From Tenebrio molitor (taxonomy: Eukaryota > Arthropoda > Insecta > Coleoptera > Tenebrionidae), in contig NC_091052.1 of NCBI RefSeq assembly GCF_963966145.1, positions 2,728,001-2,792,000 of the forward strand: a stretch of DNA of 64,000 nt, written 5' to 3'. A program made the translations under genes and the position numbers. The first letter of the stretch is position 1, and every line of letters starts with the position of its first letter. Under the pieces are notes generated by a model that saw only the letters and a program-made list of their open reading frames with translations, was not told the DNA's origin and made no database searches. This document shows, piece after piece, positions 44,213-57,982 of this stretch.

Positions 44213-45307
44213 TCATGTTTTTTTCTGGCCAAGTTCTGCAGATTTTTTTGCCGCGGACTCAATGGCATCCATTAGAGCGGCCCTACACCAATTAGAAAAA
44301 GTTAACTTTGCGACAGTTAATTTCGAACGAAAATACCTCACTCCACCCTTTTCTAAAGCATGGATTCCTGTGATTGTTGTACCACCTGGTGAACAAACTT
44401 CATCTTTTAAGATCCCCGTGTGTTTCCCCGACTCCAAAACCATTTTAGCAGCTCCAAGCACGGTCTGCGCCGCAAACTGCGTTGCCATATTTCGCGGAAT
44501 TCCCATTTTTACACCGCCGTCGGAGAGAGCTTCAATTATCAAATAAACCTGTTAAGATAATATTTACGTAAGATATAAAATTTATGGTGCAAATTTTATA
44601 CAAAGGCGGGGCCGCTGCCAGCGAGGGCTCCCACTGCATTAATCAGAGATTCTGGAACTTGCATGCAAACTCCTGAAGTTTCCAGGATTGTTTTGACCAA
44701 AAGTATGTCATCGTCGCTAGCTCTCTGTCCAGGACAAAAAACTGTACACCCCTCTCCTACCATCATAGGAGTGTTAGGCATCACGCGAATAACGCGTGAA
44801 CCCTCCAAAGTCGCCAAACACTGAAATTTGAACCACTCATTATTACATAATTTATTGATAGTTTCTTTTACATTTTCTAAAGCCTCTAATGTAACACCTG
44901 CTAAAATTGATACAAACAATTTTCCTTTCACTGGTTTTCGTAAAGTTTCATAAATGTTAGCCACAGCTGTTGGAAGAATGTGGGGTTTTACAGCTAAAAA
45001 GATTATGTCGGATTCGGCGACGACTGCACCGTTTTCTGTTGTCGTTTTTGCTCCCAAATTATGCCAGGACTGTAGACCTTCCATGTGAGGTCCTGATATG
45101 AACAACTGTTTGTATTCTACTAATCCTGGAATTTTTTTTAGGCGTTTTGATTGAAATTTTGAAGAAATAAAAAAACCAGTTACCTTTTCTCACCATTCCT
45201 TCACATATTGCTTTTGCCATGTTTCCACCGCCGACAAAACCAATCGTTTCTTTTATTTTGGTTTTTGTTGGCATATTGCAATTACAAATCGAGTCTGATG
45301 CCATCAT
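44213..45307 (-). CDS. Pyrroline-5-carboxylate reductase, paralogue B
   Basis: Same enzyme family as its right-to-left neighbour. Exons (minus): 45184-45307, 44872-45125, 44602-44820, 44337-44548 and 44213-44282 (292 aa). The dinucleotide-binding motif is the normal GFVGGGNMAKAI. AVKPHILP, LAGVTLEAL, RVMPNTPMMVGEG and DEVCSPGGTTITGIHALEKG follow. Exons 3 and 4 have exactly the lengths of the matching exons in paralogue A; the extra first intron here splits the sequence after MVRKG. Start could be at 45307 or at an internal ATG at 45274. The 51-nt intron between exons 2 and 3 is in frame without a stop, so an intron-retained isoform would still be translatable. This copy looks like the conserved housekeeping one. 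Confidence 0.93.
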
Positions 45308-46773
45308 TAAAATACGACTGCTTTGATGCTTTTAACACTTTTAACTACTATACGTGCCAAGTTGTGTGGAAGTTAAATTTAAATGCGCAAAATTTTAAAC
45401 TGCTAAAGTGCACAGGTTCAGGTTAGGTTTTCATGTTTATATTTGACATCGGAGCTGTCAAAATATAATGACATCATACCAGTGGCGCATCAAACGAATC
45501 GCCTTTGTTCAGCTGAAAATGAATTTCCGTCGAAAATATTCACTTTCAAATACCATACTTACTGGATTTTTAAACGCGACGAATGAATTGATGATGGTAA
45601 TGAATAAGAAACATAAGCTTCGATTTATATTTAAACCATTTATTTTACGAATTATTAATATTCATAGAATTAAATATCTTAACCAAAGATATACATTTTG
45701 TATTATGTCAATAATTCTGAGTAATTTGCTGATGCCGGTAGAGAAAACAAAACAGAGCGAATCCAAAGTCTTTAGGTCACACACTTCACGATGAACTTTC
45801 AAATGCAGTCTTTTCAGTCAAATTTTCCGTCAACACAGAGGTTTAATAAAGCTTGGAGTTTGTGTGATAAAACATTAGTGCAGTTTTTTCACTCACTTGA
45901 ATAATTTACACGATACATTCCATGCTGTCTACGGTTTACTAACACTGCTAAATGAGCTAACTTACTTAAGTGAGACTGTGTCGCTTATAGAGAAGTAATG
46001 CACAGGTAGTTAGTTTTAAGGTATAGGCAAGCTCTACTCTGTGAATAACAGCTCCACAATCTCCAGAGAAATAGAAAGCTCTCCGTCTCGGAGGCCGATA
46101 TTTGTAAAAACATTCACCAAAATTTGAGATTTGCAAGTTCAATGCCACCACTTTTAATATCTATACATTTAACATATCACAAAACTACAATAATTGCTAT
46201 AACCACTGTCGGCATTGCACAGCAAAGAGCTCAAAAAGTGTCATCGGTTACTGTGAGCAATTGTTGAAGCAACGACCGTAAATCGACTGATTTTGCAAAC
46301 AATGCGCACAGTAATAACATATTTTTTTTTTTTTACATAGCACAGTAAAAAAACTACCAAGGTCTTGCTAAAATCAGTATACTGAATAATGTTATTATAA
46401 CATGGCATCAGTACATTTAAATACAGGATACACGTTTATTAAAAACCTTTCTAATATTTCAGGCAAAGCATGAACTTTTAACTCCGTATTATATAACTAT
46501 CTAGTAGTTCTAAAATCTGTGTGTAAAGAGATGTGTTATTTGGAAAACCGGTCATAAACGCAAGTCCCAGAACCACAAATGAAGAAAAAAAGACAAATAA
46601 ATAATTATTAATTAGTAATACAATGAAAACTTTCAATACTTAATATAATGAAAAAAATAAATACATTTTGCGATCCTTTTCGATTATTAGTTAATGTACA
46701 AAATTTGGAAAAAAGTTAACACATTTATGAATACAAAATTCTTTTAGTGCTTAAAACAATTAAGAGACAACAC
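45308..46773. other. Intergenic between P5CR B and nocte
   Basis: AT-rich with one unremarkable open frame (45468-45794, plus) that matches no family I know and has no splice partners. The right part should be the nocte 3' UTR. Confidence 0.5.
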
Positions 46774-49700
46774 TTAGTCCTTCAAAGTTGTAGTTTCTTC
46801 TATGTTAATAGTGTCCTTCGTGATATCCGAAGACGCATTTACCGTGGCCGAGGAACTCGTCCCAATTACGGTTTTACTAGCGACAGATGAGTTAACATTG
46901 TTGGAATTGCTATTAGTCAAAGAATTATCATTAAGTTTACCGTCGTCAATCTTTTCGTTTTGGGATGAAATAGAATTATCTAAAAACAACACACAAACCT
47001 GGTTACAAAAGGGTTACGTGACACGTGACGTGAACTTACTCTGATAATATTGTCGGGAAGGTGCTTTATTACTAGCATTATTAGCACGATGCTTTTGGTT
47101 GACAGCGTTGCTGTTCTGTTGGACTGATCCTAGGTTTTGTTGAAAATTCACAGGTCTCTGTATTGGAGGTGGGTACCTCTGCATCTAAACAAAAACAACA
47201 TCGCTAACGAACAGACCTAACATCAATTAAATTCGTCGCGTCATTTGCCACTCGCTAACTAAATAAAACATTTGCAAATAACGATTGTATGCAGTGTTAA
47301 TATTCAGATTTATTATTTAAATACACGAACGACGATAAAATTTCGAAATACTTACATTTCCGGACTGCTGATTTCCCACCCCTTGGTATAAATTATACTT
47401 GTGCTGCGCTGTAGGGCTGGGTTGCGGGGGAGGTTGTTTACAGTTTTGTCTCAGTTTTGGTGACGAAATCTGAGAACCTAGGAAATACAAAACTATAAAA
47501 ACAAATAACTATAAATAAACAATATAGATGCAGAAAATGTATCAAGACAAATGTTTTAATTCTTACCCGAATTGAAGACCGACGACAGCACCTCTTGACT
47601 GCCGGGACTCTTAAGCTGTTGCGATCTTCCGGTTTGATCACCGATTTGTTGGCTGCTGACGCCTTTCATGTACTGCGCCGGAAGGCCGGATCGAAATTGT
47701 TGTTGTGCATTTATTGCCGCAGCCAACTGCATCGGTGTCGATAAAAAATGTGAATTGAAACTCTGCAATCCGGCGTTAGTATGAGATTGATTGTGGGTAC
47801 CAAAGACGTTTCCCTGAAGTCCGTATCCAGCTTGATGTTGCTGTAACTGAGCAGACTGAATAGTAGAACTTCCAGGCTGTTGGAAATACCCTGTCTGACC
47901 TATAAATTACACCAGTAACTGGATTTAGTCCTTTCATGTTGTTAAAACAATTTAAAATTACATCTGTTGATTACACAACACCACAATAAAAGCATGCCAA
48001 AGAATACACAGAATTACAGGAATTATTTTATTTCACAACATTCTACATTTATCTAACTACAAAAAAAGTAATACTAAAAGAGATGGATAGAAAAAAAAAC
48101 ATTAATAAAAAAAATTGCGAGTTTACACAACTAGGTTAATTGAACAAGGAAGCAATAAAGGGATCTGTGTTTACGTCATTTAGTTTTACTTCGAAGTATG
48201 TAATAGATTTGATTTTATAAAACTTATACACAAAAATAATACTGCAAAAATGTTGTAACTTTTGCAAAAATATATATTAATTTTATTTGAATGTAAGCGG
48301 ATCCACAAGTTACTTGGTCCTAGAGTTAAACATTTTAATGATCACCACACCAAACACGTAAGTTACTTGTAGGTACAAATAATCCTCATAAAAGAAGATA
48401 CAAGCTTAACCCAAAAAGCACATTAGTGTAAATTCCATGAAGAATTATAAGCTTTGCCAGTACCTGTCGATCCTGAATAGTACGATGAAGATGGTTGAAG
48501 AGCTGGAACCACGTTGTTCTGTACAGGACCAGTGGGTCCTCTCTGCATCACGCCCGCCGCACTAGGCAAATAGTTTGCTTGGAGCGCGGGCTCATACGCC
48601 ATGTATACCTGCTGGCTCTGCTGAGATTGTTGTTGGTAGGCCTGCCCAACGCCACCAGCCTTGGTACCTTCATATAAAAAAAAACACAACTGATGCAGTC
48701 ATATGCAAACGATCCTGAACCTCGGCAGTATTTCCCCAAGTTACGTCGACGTAAATTATTTAAATTTAAATGATCAATAAATGTTCAATCGCAAAAATAC
48801 ACATTATTTTATTTTGTGATCACGAATGTGAACTTTTACACTTTCTTTACCTCTTTCTTAATACTAACTTGCACGTGCATTTGAAAATAAACACTTACCA
48901 ATAGCGCTGATCTGCTGGCTGCTGGGTTTGACCGATGCGGACATCAACGAGTTGGAAGTGGATGATATGAGCACGGTGGTGGGATTATTTAACTGTTGAT
49001 TTTGTCCGAAAGGTCCGGTCGCAGACAGTCTATAATTACTGATATTTTGGTAAAGATCTGGCGGTGCTTGCGCCGCGGGAGGGGGGTGGGGTTGGGTCTG
49101 CAAATAAACCGATTGCGTGGAATAAGGACTAGAGGCCGTCTGACCCAAACTGTAATGATTGGGATACTGGGAATATTGGGATCGTCCTTGACCACCCAAC
49201 ACTCCAGCTTGGTCGATCTGGAATGGTCCGTACAGACCCGTCTGCTGTATCTGTTGCGTCGAATTGTACATGACGGTTGGGGGGGACGGAATGGCGGATA
49301 TGCCATATTGGTTGCTTCCACCGAGACTCGCCTGCGACAGAACAAAATTCAACAACTTTCAGTTGTATTCGTTTTCATTCAAATAATTACTTGATAGCTG
49401 ATGTGTTGATTGGCCGTATACTGTTGCGGCGGTTGGCCCAAATTGACTCCAGTTCCGATCACTGGCTGCAGAGGGGGCGGCGACAACGGATTTCCCATCA
49501 AGCTCGGACCCATTATGCCAGAATGTTGCTGATGGCTGGTCGAATTCAAAACAGCTTGACCACCTCCACCCGACACCTGTTGAGTCGGTTTCACCTTCAA
49601 TATTATGAGTCCATCATTACCGCGTCCAATTCACTGAACAAGAAATATTACCTTACATACATTTGTCGTGCTGTTTGAAGCTACTTGGTTCGGTGAAGGA

Positions 49701-52700
49701 CTATAACCTTCGTGATTATCGTCGGGAGTATCGTTCCCTTTACCGAAAGCGTTGGGATCCAAAGTGTTAGGATCAGATACGAACGAGCTTGAAAAACTAG
49801 GGTTGCTATCTTCTTGACCAACGTTGTGGTCTGACGGCGTTTCCCACATTTTCTTCACCGATTGAATTTTGAAATTTAATGCGTCGGCAGTTGAAATTGT
49901 GTTATTACCGGTTGTGATGGCGTGCATCGAACGCGGCATACACAAATTTTTTGAACTCTTCTCTTCCGTCAAGTGAGAAAGTTCAGAATCAAAAAAATCT
50001 AATTTTATATCTGTATTGTCCTCTTTGAAAGAAAGAGGTATCTGTATCGATTCGGTTTGCTTGTCGTTCTTACAAAGCAGATCTGCTATGGGCTTGTTAA
50101 AACCCGACACTACCGGACCGTCAATGCCTTCTTCCAGTTTAGATCGAGGTTTGTCCGATCTTGAATTTCGAGAACCAGGAGCAGACTTAAAATTAGTATT
50201 TTCAAAAATGATGGTATTGACGGGAGGTGTGGCACCATCCAGAATTGCTTTGTCCTGTAATTGGCTGTTCTTGCCGATAATCTGAAATAATCCAGCGGAA
50301 CCAATTACAACCACTTCAAAAACATTTTGAAAAAATTGTTCTCATTATCTTCTTTCATATATTTTTTTAATTAAACTTACAGCAGCATACATCACAAAAA
50401 ACGTGCTCATACGGACAATCAATCAAATGAATTTTTGACAATTCCTTAAAGTATTGGTAATAAGAAAGCTTTACGGAATTGATTGATTGATACTATCGTC
50501 AAAAATTCATGTTATTAATTGGACATGAAAATAGTATATTGTACAACTAGTTATGAAAGTCATACTTTTTTCATGAATTTACAGATTGATTAACGAGGGC
50601 GGAGCCTGAGCTAATTGCACATTGTTGCAAGTTGAGAAATTTGAGCAAAATTTTGTTAACACCCAATGCAAAAAGACAAATCGCAACGTTTTTAATATGT
50701 TTACTTTCCTCCTCCTCGTGTCACTCCGGCGCTCCAATAGGGGATCGTAACAATTAAAAAAATAAATAAATAAAACACAGAAACGCATAGTAGGAATTAA
50801 ATAGAATGATTTAAAAAAAGTACTACTTTCACTTTCATTACGATTTTTCATTGAAAAAAAAAGTCAACTTTCATAATCAATATGGAAAAAAAAAACCACA
50901 ATGGAAACTGAGTTTCTCACTATGATGATTAATTTTTGTAACAGTGCGAATGCGTTCGATTTCGAACCTTACCTTGTCGTTATTGGGGCTGTTGCTCTGA
51001 CTGGTCGCTTGCACGTGATCCATGCCCTTGCAACCATCCCCAGCAACTCCCAACACACTTTCCGAATCCATATTCCTCAATTGAGTCCCTAACGATTTAT
51101 CCCAAGCATTCGCAAGCGGCGCCACCACACTAGACGGATCCTTCATACCGTAAACGTTCATATTTTGATTCACTTTGTTCATGTCGTTCACATCACAAAT
51201 ATTTTGTTGCTGTTGCATTTGCGCTTTTTGCAGTCTGTTATTTTCACGCTGTTTAGCAAATCTCGGAGCTAACTTGCTTTGACGCGGCCGTTCAAACTGA
51301 TTTTTGTTCGTTTGGGGTAAAACCGGCGGTGGATTTACGGGGGTTGCCATCAAGGGGGGAATGTTTGAGATTTGTTGTTGCGTTAGCTGAACACTCGACG
51401 TGGTGCTCTTCAATTTTCGATCCGGTTTCACGGTATCCTTGTCGGTTTTGGATGGTGGCTTGATCGGTTTTTCGTCCGAGGTCTTCTGGCGTTCTTTTCC
51501 AGTTTTCTTACTTTTAACTTCTTGAAAACCGTCAGAATCACCTTGGAGCGAAACTTTCTCGTCACCGTCCTCCGGTTCAGTTTCCGCTTTATTTTTTAGA
51601 GAAATATCGGCGATGGCGTTACATAAACTGTTCGAATCCGTAGTTTTTTCATCTTTTTTTATTGCACTTTGAGAACGTAAAGCCCCGCTAGAATTTTGCC
51701 TGGGAATGGGATTTTCACTTCTAGAAGGGTACGGTTTTTTGTCACCACTCATTCGCGGAGGAGCGTTACTTCGTCGCGGTTGGTTCAAACTCAACGGACC
51801 TCTCGTTTGTGCATTTAACTTGTTCTGTTGCATTTTTCTCGCGCTCTTACCTTCCTTGTCGTCGGAATTATCCGAATTAGAATCTAAATTTTCGTCGTCT
51901 CTTTTTCCGCCCTCATTTTTAGTTTTCGATTTGCCTCTCCTACTGTCCGGCTTTCTGCTTTTCGATTTTTCATCAGATTTCAGACCTGATTCTTTACGAG
52001 CACTGCCGATAATTCCAGCAGACAATGCCTGTTGATTTTGTTTAGCTTTGTCTTCGCTTATCGTGGCTTCACCCGAATTTTCATCACTCGACAGTTTCTT
52101 TTCTTTATCTTCGTGATGACCAAACGGACTTTTGGAAGGTGGCGGCCCATAACCGTCTATTCTTTTGCTTAATCCACCTCTGCTGCGGAAATTACCACCG
52201 CCTCGGCCATGTCTTGAAGGTTCACCTCTGGGCACGTAATTTTCACGCTTGCCGCTTTCCTGTTTGTCCTTGTTTCGTTCCAACGTTCCCGTTTTCTCGT
52301 GCTGTTTTATTTCTTTGTTTTTATCGTCCTTCTCTGATTTTTTCGCCGTTTTAGGACTTTTCTGTATAGTACCTTCTACATTCACTTCATCCATTGAACC
52401 TTCAGAGTCTGTACAGTGGAAATCGCCGGCGATTCGCTGAGAACCTCCTGAACGTAATCCTCGACTTGACTGCCTTTTAGGCCAACTGGAACGATGATAC
52501 TCGTTTCCACCCCAACCTTTAGACTGAGGATAATTTCTGTTCCTATTACCACGCTTGTCATCTTTATCTTTAAATTCGGAATCTGATTTGTCCGATTTTT
52601 TTGATTCATTTTCTTGTTTCAATGCTTCGATACTTGAGCTGCTCTTTGTTTTTTCAAAAGCTTCCATGAACTTGGGATTTTCTGGATCTATCGTGTTGGG

Positions 52701-55700
52701 CGAAACGGCATCTGCCCACGCTTTAGTGCTAGAATCCTGGGCTTGATCCTGAATTTTATTCTCAATTGTCGTCTCTTCATGTATCTTTTCATCCTTCTTT
52801 TCCAACATTTTCTTCTCGGGCATTTGACCTCGCTTCAACTGGGTTAAACCTCGTTTTTCGTTCCTCATATCGTCGGCTTCTATCCTCTCCTTTGTAATAG
52901 GACCTGGTACTTGACGTCTGTCTTCCCTAATGTGATCCCTTCGCTTCTCTTCGTACGTTGGTTCAAATACCGACTCGGCCCACGATCCGATATGATCTCT
53001 AGGTTCCGAATCCCGAGCTGAATCTCTCGATTGACGAGATTCGCGAGATGCTCTCGAATCACGGCTATCCGGTCTCTGAGGTCTTTCATGCCGATCTTTA
53101 TCCTCGCGATATTTATCTCGCCTGTCGCTGTGCCAGTCATCACCGCCATGATCATGTTTCTTCTTGTCGTTTTCTTTCTGCCATTTATCATCATCTCTGT
53201 TTTTCCTGCTATAATCGTATTCTTGGTGCCTGTAATCGTGCGTGTCGTCGCCGAAACGGTTATCCGACGATTTATGAGACAAATCGGACTGTGACCGATG
53301 CGAGCTCCTGTGACTGTCTTCCGAACTCTGTCTCTTGTAGTCCCTGCGATCGTCGTCCAAATCTCGATCTGGACTGTCATGCCGTTTAGACAAGTTTTGT
53401 CCTCCTTGGACCCATCGATTATCAAAACCGTGAGCGAAATGTATCGGACCTTGCATGTTTGAACTAGGATTGTTCCTTTGTTTCTGGAACCTCGGAGGCA
53501 ACTGACTTTGGAATTGCCTTGAAAAACTCGGACCGTTCTGTTCACGAACGTCGCGATCTCTTTCGGCACCTTTGACGTGCTTCCGAGGTGCAAAATTCTT
53601 TCCTTCAATTTGTGTCAATTGTCTGAACGAACTTTCGCGATTCGACGACGAGCTAGAAGTTTTGTCTTCGCTACCGACTTCGTTCGGCGTGCGCGATCTG
53701 CTGTCGCGATCCCGGTCCTTTTCTCTCTGAAAATCCGGGAGAGGAATATCAGCAGGAATGATGGGTTTCGGTGGCACCACCGAAGGATTTATCGTTCCAA
53801 CACCTTCTTCTTCGCGATTACGCTTGCTCATCTTTTCTTCTAATTCCATCAGTTTCTTGGCGGCTCCCTGTTTGGTTGCCTCATTAAATCGCTTTTCTTC
53901 TTCCTCTTTGCGTTGTTTAGCCCTTTGCACTGTCAGCTCTAGATCCTTGTTGTGTTGGCGGCGTTGTTTCCATAATTCCTCTTCTGAAGACCTCTGTCTA
54001 TTGACAGTATTCAAATTGCTCGCCCAATTGCGGGATTGAGATTCGTTCGAATGGGACTCGGGTTTTTCGTGTTCCTTTTGTTGCTGAGTGGTTGAGGTGG
54101 TAATTTTAATGTCTTTCTTTGAGTTTTTCTCTGAAGTCGATTCGTCATCACTGAATGCCAATTTTTGGCTATCGGGCAAAAAACAATTAGTAAGACAAAA
54201 ATTAACAAAACAAGAATAAAAACTTACTTGTAATCAATATCGTCGTGACAGGTCCATCCCATATCTTTGTCAATTTCATCCATACGACTCAATTCTTCTT
54301 CTTTAATTATAGGTCTTGGGGTAATTTCGTCAGGATCCACCATTCGCTGTGGTGGTCGATTCTCCGGACGATTCCGTCCGTTCATCGGAGAAGGAGTTTG
54401 ATTTGGAGCACCAGTTCCACCTGTATTGAAGCTACCTTTGTACATCTGAAACATTGCGAAACGACGGTAAGTACACAATTTGTTGGCAAAAAAAATGTTT
54501 GCTTACAAAAGTTGGCATGACCGCACGAAATTGCGGGGGTAGCGGTTGCTGAGGCAGGCCGACCTGGGCCGCTAGCTGTGGTGGGGCACCCAAGGGGACC
54601 GAGCTGCTCCTTGGGGGACCTTCGACGCCTGGTCGAGACCCACCCTGTATCCAGGAGCCCTCGGTTTGAGGACGCAGACTTAGCCCTGGCGTGTACTGAG
54701 CATCGGAACCAGTACGTGTGGGGCCTCCATCTCCAACGGACAAGCTGGGGAACTCGTGCTGGAATTGTGGACTCTGATACAGTGGAGGATGTGTGGGATC
54801 CGGACCGCTCATTACGGCACTCCATGACTTGTCTGTGGTAGCAGGCGTAGCAGAAGGTGTTACATGTTTGTTCGGTGGAGGTATTGTTGTGGTCACCGGA
54901 AGGGCAATTGCAGCTTGATGAGAACTCAATTGTGGGGAAGGTTGATTGTTTGGAGTTGAAGCTGTTGTAGTTGTTGTCTGCAAATTGTAATGATATGCAA
55001 ATGGTCTCGTTATAACGAATTACTGGTTTATACATTTAACTGACAATTAATGCATACCAGTTCTTATGATCTTTTTAAACAGGGTAACAATCTACGCGAG
55101 CATATACTTATAATCAACTATTCATGAACAATCGTCCTAAAACGCGAATTATATATTTAAATCGCCCGCAATAAATTCATTTAAAAACATATCTAATCTA
55201 CGATAAAAATTATACATATTTTCATAAAGCAAGTTCCTTATAACCTATATTCGTAAAACAAAGTGATCAAATGATGATTAATTGCTGATTTACCGATTTT
55301 TTTTTATCACAAAATGAACACATTTTGTTCCAAAACCTTTTGTCTCATTTCACTCGAAATTCTTTAAAACACAAAAACCACAAAACGACACGGTTATCCT
55401 TTACTTTTAATACAAAATCGTCTAAATATGATTTTGAAAATTACATTTCGTAGTATTAACGACCGGTAGTAAAATTTTACTTTCACGTGATGTAAGTACC
55501 AGATGACCAATAATAATAAAACAAAAAACAATATGAGGTGTACCAGTTTCGAATGATTAGAAAAGTACCTATTTTTATTCATACACAGATACAATCTGTA
55601 ATTGTAGTAATTTGCTAAAACGTATGAAAAAAAAAGGGACAAAAACTAAAACGTTCGGAACTTACACAGGTTTGCTTTCCCTCATCTTATTTATTTTGAA

Positions 55701-56560
55701 ATAAATAAGAAATATTTATATCTGCTTAAAAAACAAACGATTGTTTTATGTTGACAGAAATTCCACAAAAAAACTCGACGAATTTAAACTAGATCAACCA
55801 CAAAGCCATGTTGTTTTTACGTGCAACAAACATCATTTTTCTTTGGTGTTTTTACTTTAAATTTAAATTAATTGGATCATCTGACCTGACCTAACAATCA
55901 CCGTCAGTGTGTTAACTTTTAAAATTTAATTTCGACCTTTAACGTGAAACTTTTCAATGAATGCTCAAATAATCAGTTATAATTTTGACTTGACTTTTAA
56001 GAAGGGCGTATGTATGCAGATGCATCTTTTGCGTAAGCACATGTTTTTTGTTATCTCCGTTTTAGTTTACATACTTCGCCAGACGCATTTACATACTGAT
56101 AAAATTGAACCAACGCGTATCTCTTTACAATTATCAAAACAAACACGATTAATCATACATACATTTGAAAAAGTCGAACTTACCGTTGAGGAGGAAGTGG
56201 TGGAAGTTGAAGATGTTGATTCTTGTTTTCCCCATCCTGGTCCGCCTGGTGGTACTAAAGGTACAGATGCGTCAGTTCCGCTATGTTCCGATTTCAAAGA
56301 AGGTAAATTCGCTGGCGCCCTACGTGCATTGGGCACCTTTCCCAAACTTTGCATGCCATGTTTGTAAGTAAATGTGCTTTTTTGCTGTTGTTTTTCTAAA
56401 TTTTCACCCTGGAAAAAATTCCCCATTCATTCGACACATTCACGCTATGACAAAACAATGAACTCACCCTGCTTACTCTATACAAACTATTTATGTCTAA
56501 CGATTGAAACTTTTGTTTTGATTTCTCCCCCTTGGAGGCCAGACCTGGCAAAGTAGACAT
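46774..56560 (-). CDS. nocte: PRRC2/BAT2-family protein nocte
   Basis: Large, mostly disordered RNA-associated protein; PRRC2 proteins associate with translation initiation and stress granules, and Drosophila nocte is needed for temperature entrainment of the clock. Thirteen exons (minus): 56468-56560, 56184-56408, 54507-54977, 54228-54445, 50973-54168, 49652-50281, 49391-49594, 48899-49331, 48464-48667, 47567-47899, 47356-47477, 47040-47184 and 46774-46979, phase-consistent, giving 2159 aa. The N-terminal BAT2 domain shows KHGMQSLGKVPNARRAP, ANLPSLKSE and FQHEFPSLS. The giant 3.2-kb exon encodes arginine/aspartate/serine-rich and lysine-rich low-complexity sequence, with FSDDES near its start. 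The C-terminal third is glutamine-, serine- and asparagine-rich. A dispersed repeat lies in the intron at 50282-50972. Confidence 0.93.
50542..50885. repeat. Dispersed repeat, copy 2
   Basis: Starts ACAACTAGTTATGAAAGTCA and shares ordered blocks with 29102-29375 (see there). The right end reads AACTTTCATAATCA, roughly the reverse complement of the left. It occupies about half of the intron after the giant nocte exon. Confidence 0.65.
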
Positions 56561-57982
56561 GCTGTCTGCACGCAACCATTTAGATCTTCAGGACCCAGCG
56601 AACGAACCTTTTTCCTTTAAAAAAAATTAGCCAAATCTTAACCCAAACACAAAGCATGAACTTGAAATTGGATAAATGGTGATAATGATAATAAATTATG
56701 CGATTTTCAACGCGCGTGTGACTGAAACGAAACTACGGATTTGGACGTACCATCACTGATTAATATTCACTTGTTCATTAATTATTCGATAATTATGGAG
56801 TGGATTTGCACATTAATATTTGAGTGGTGTGCAATAATGTAATAATAATCGTGAAGGACTCTCACAACGTCAAGGTAATGCCTAATAACAATATCGCTGA
56901 ACGCCAACAATAAGGAAGCGAATTGTAACTGTTCATTACCTCCAAAATATGCACTTTTTCCACGAAACAATGAATCGAATTTGTCAGTCCGATTTGCGGA
57001 AATTTGGCGAATATGAACACAAAAGAACACAACGTAAGCACAAACTAGCCCAACCCCAGCTACCTGCCAAAAGAGAACACTGACAAGGCACCAAGCGTCG
57101 AAATGATGAATCTGAGGTCGGATCAAAGTTTCCTCACGTTGAATTGAAGGACAAAACGTTAAATACGAAAGAAATGTGTAGAAACTACCACCGCATAACG
57201 GTACAAATTCGTTTAGTCGGCGATCGGAATGAAAACATTGTATTATGAAATCTAGTACGTATATCTCTTAAATCCTAAAATAAAAGCGTACCTTGGTCCG
57301 TCCAGATGGGTAAACAGTAATCAACAAGAAATAGATCCGATAAAACGAAAATAGGGACGGATGATCACAGATTCTGGGTTGTTTTTACCACTATACGTAA
57401 ACTTTTTCACTTAAGTCAAAATGGCGTACGCCGACTACGGCAGTTTTAATCAATACATGACGTCACGTATATTTATTGTCGTAGTGACATCTGTTCGATG
57501 TGAACTGTACCAGTTCTTTTCGCGGATCAAGAGAGGGCACTTTTTGCAAAAAATTTTGAAAGTCATCAAACGGAAGGGGTACTCGCAATAAAAACGTTTC
57601 CAGTAAAACTGCACAGAAATTTAGACATTTTTATTTACCAATTTCAGTACAAATTTACGTGTCTACATTATAAAAAAATAAAAATTAACTAATAATTAGG
57701 ACACTAGTCTTGAGAAAAACAAAGAGTAGAGATAACACTTCAAGAAGTAGATAAGTTTATTTTATGAACTAGAATATAAATGTTACACTGCCACTTGCCA
57801 TAGAAAATTATTTTTCAGTTGTTCAAACACAAAAATTACTCGAATCAAGTAAAAATTAAATTTTCGCGAAATCTGGATATAAAATTTTAGTAAAATTATT
57901 ACAACATAATACTGTTATTTTATAAAATTAAATTATGTGCTTATAGGTTTAGTTATTTACAAAAGATTTGGCTGCAAAAATA
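56561..57982. other. Intergenic between nocte and mtm
   Basis: No coding region is supported. It should hold the nocte 5' UTR and promoter (possibly with a non-coding first exon near 56580-57400) and the mtm 3' UTR just left of 57983. Confidence 0.5.

Noticed and set aside
45468..45794. 108-codon open frame on the plus strand
   Set aside because: No recognisable motif, no splice partners and biased toward AT-rich codons; not enough evidence for a gene.
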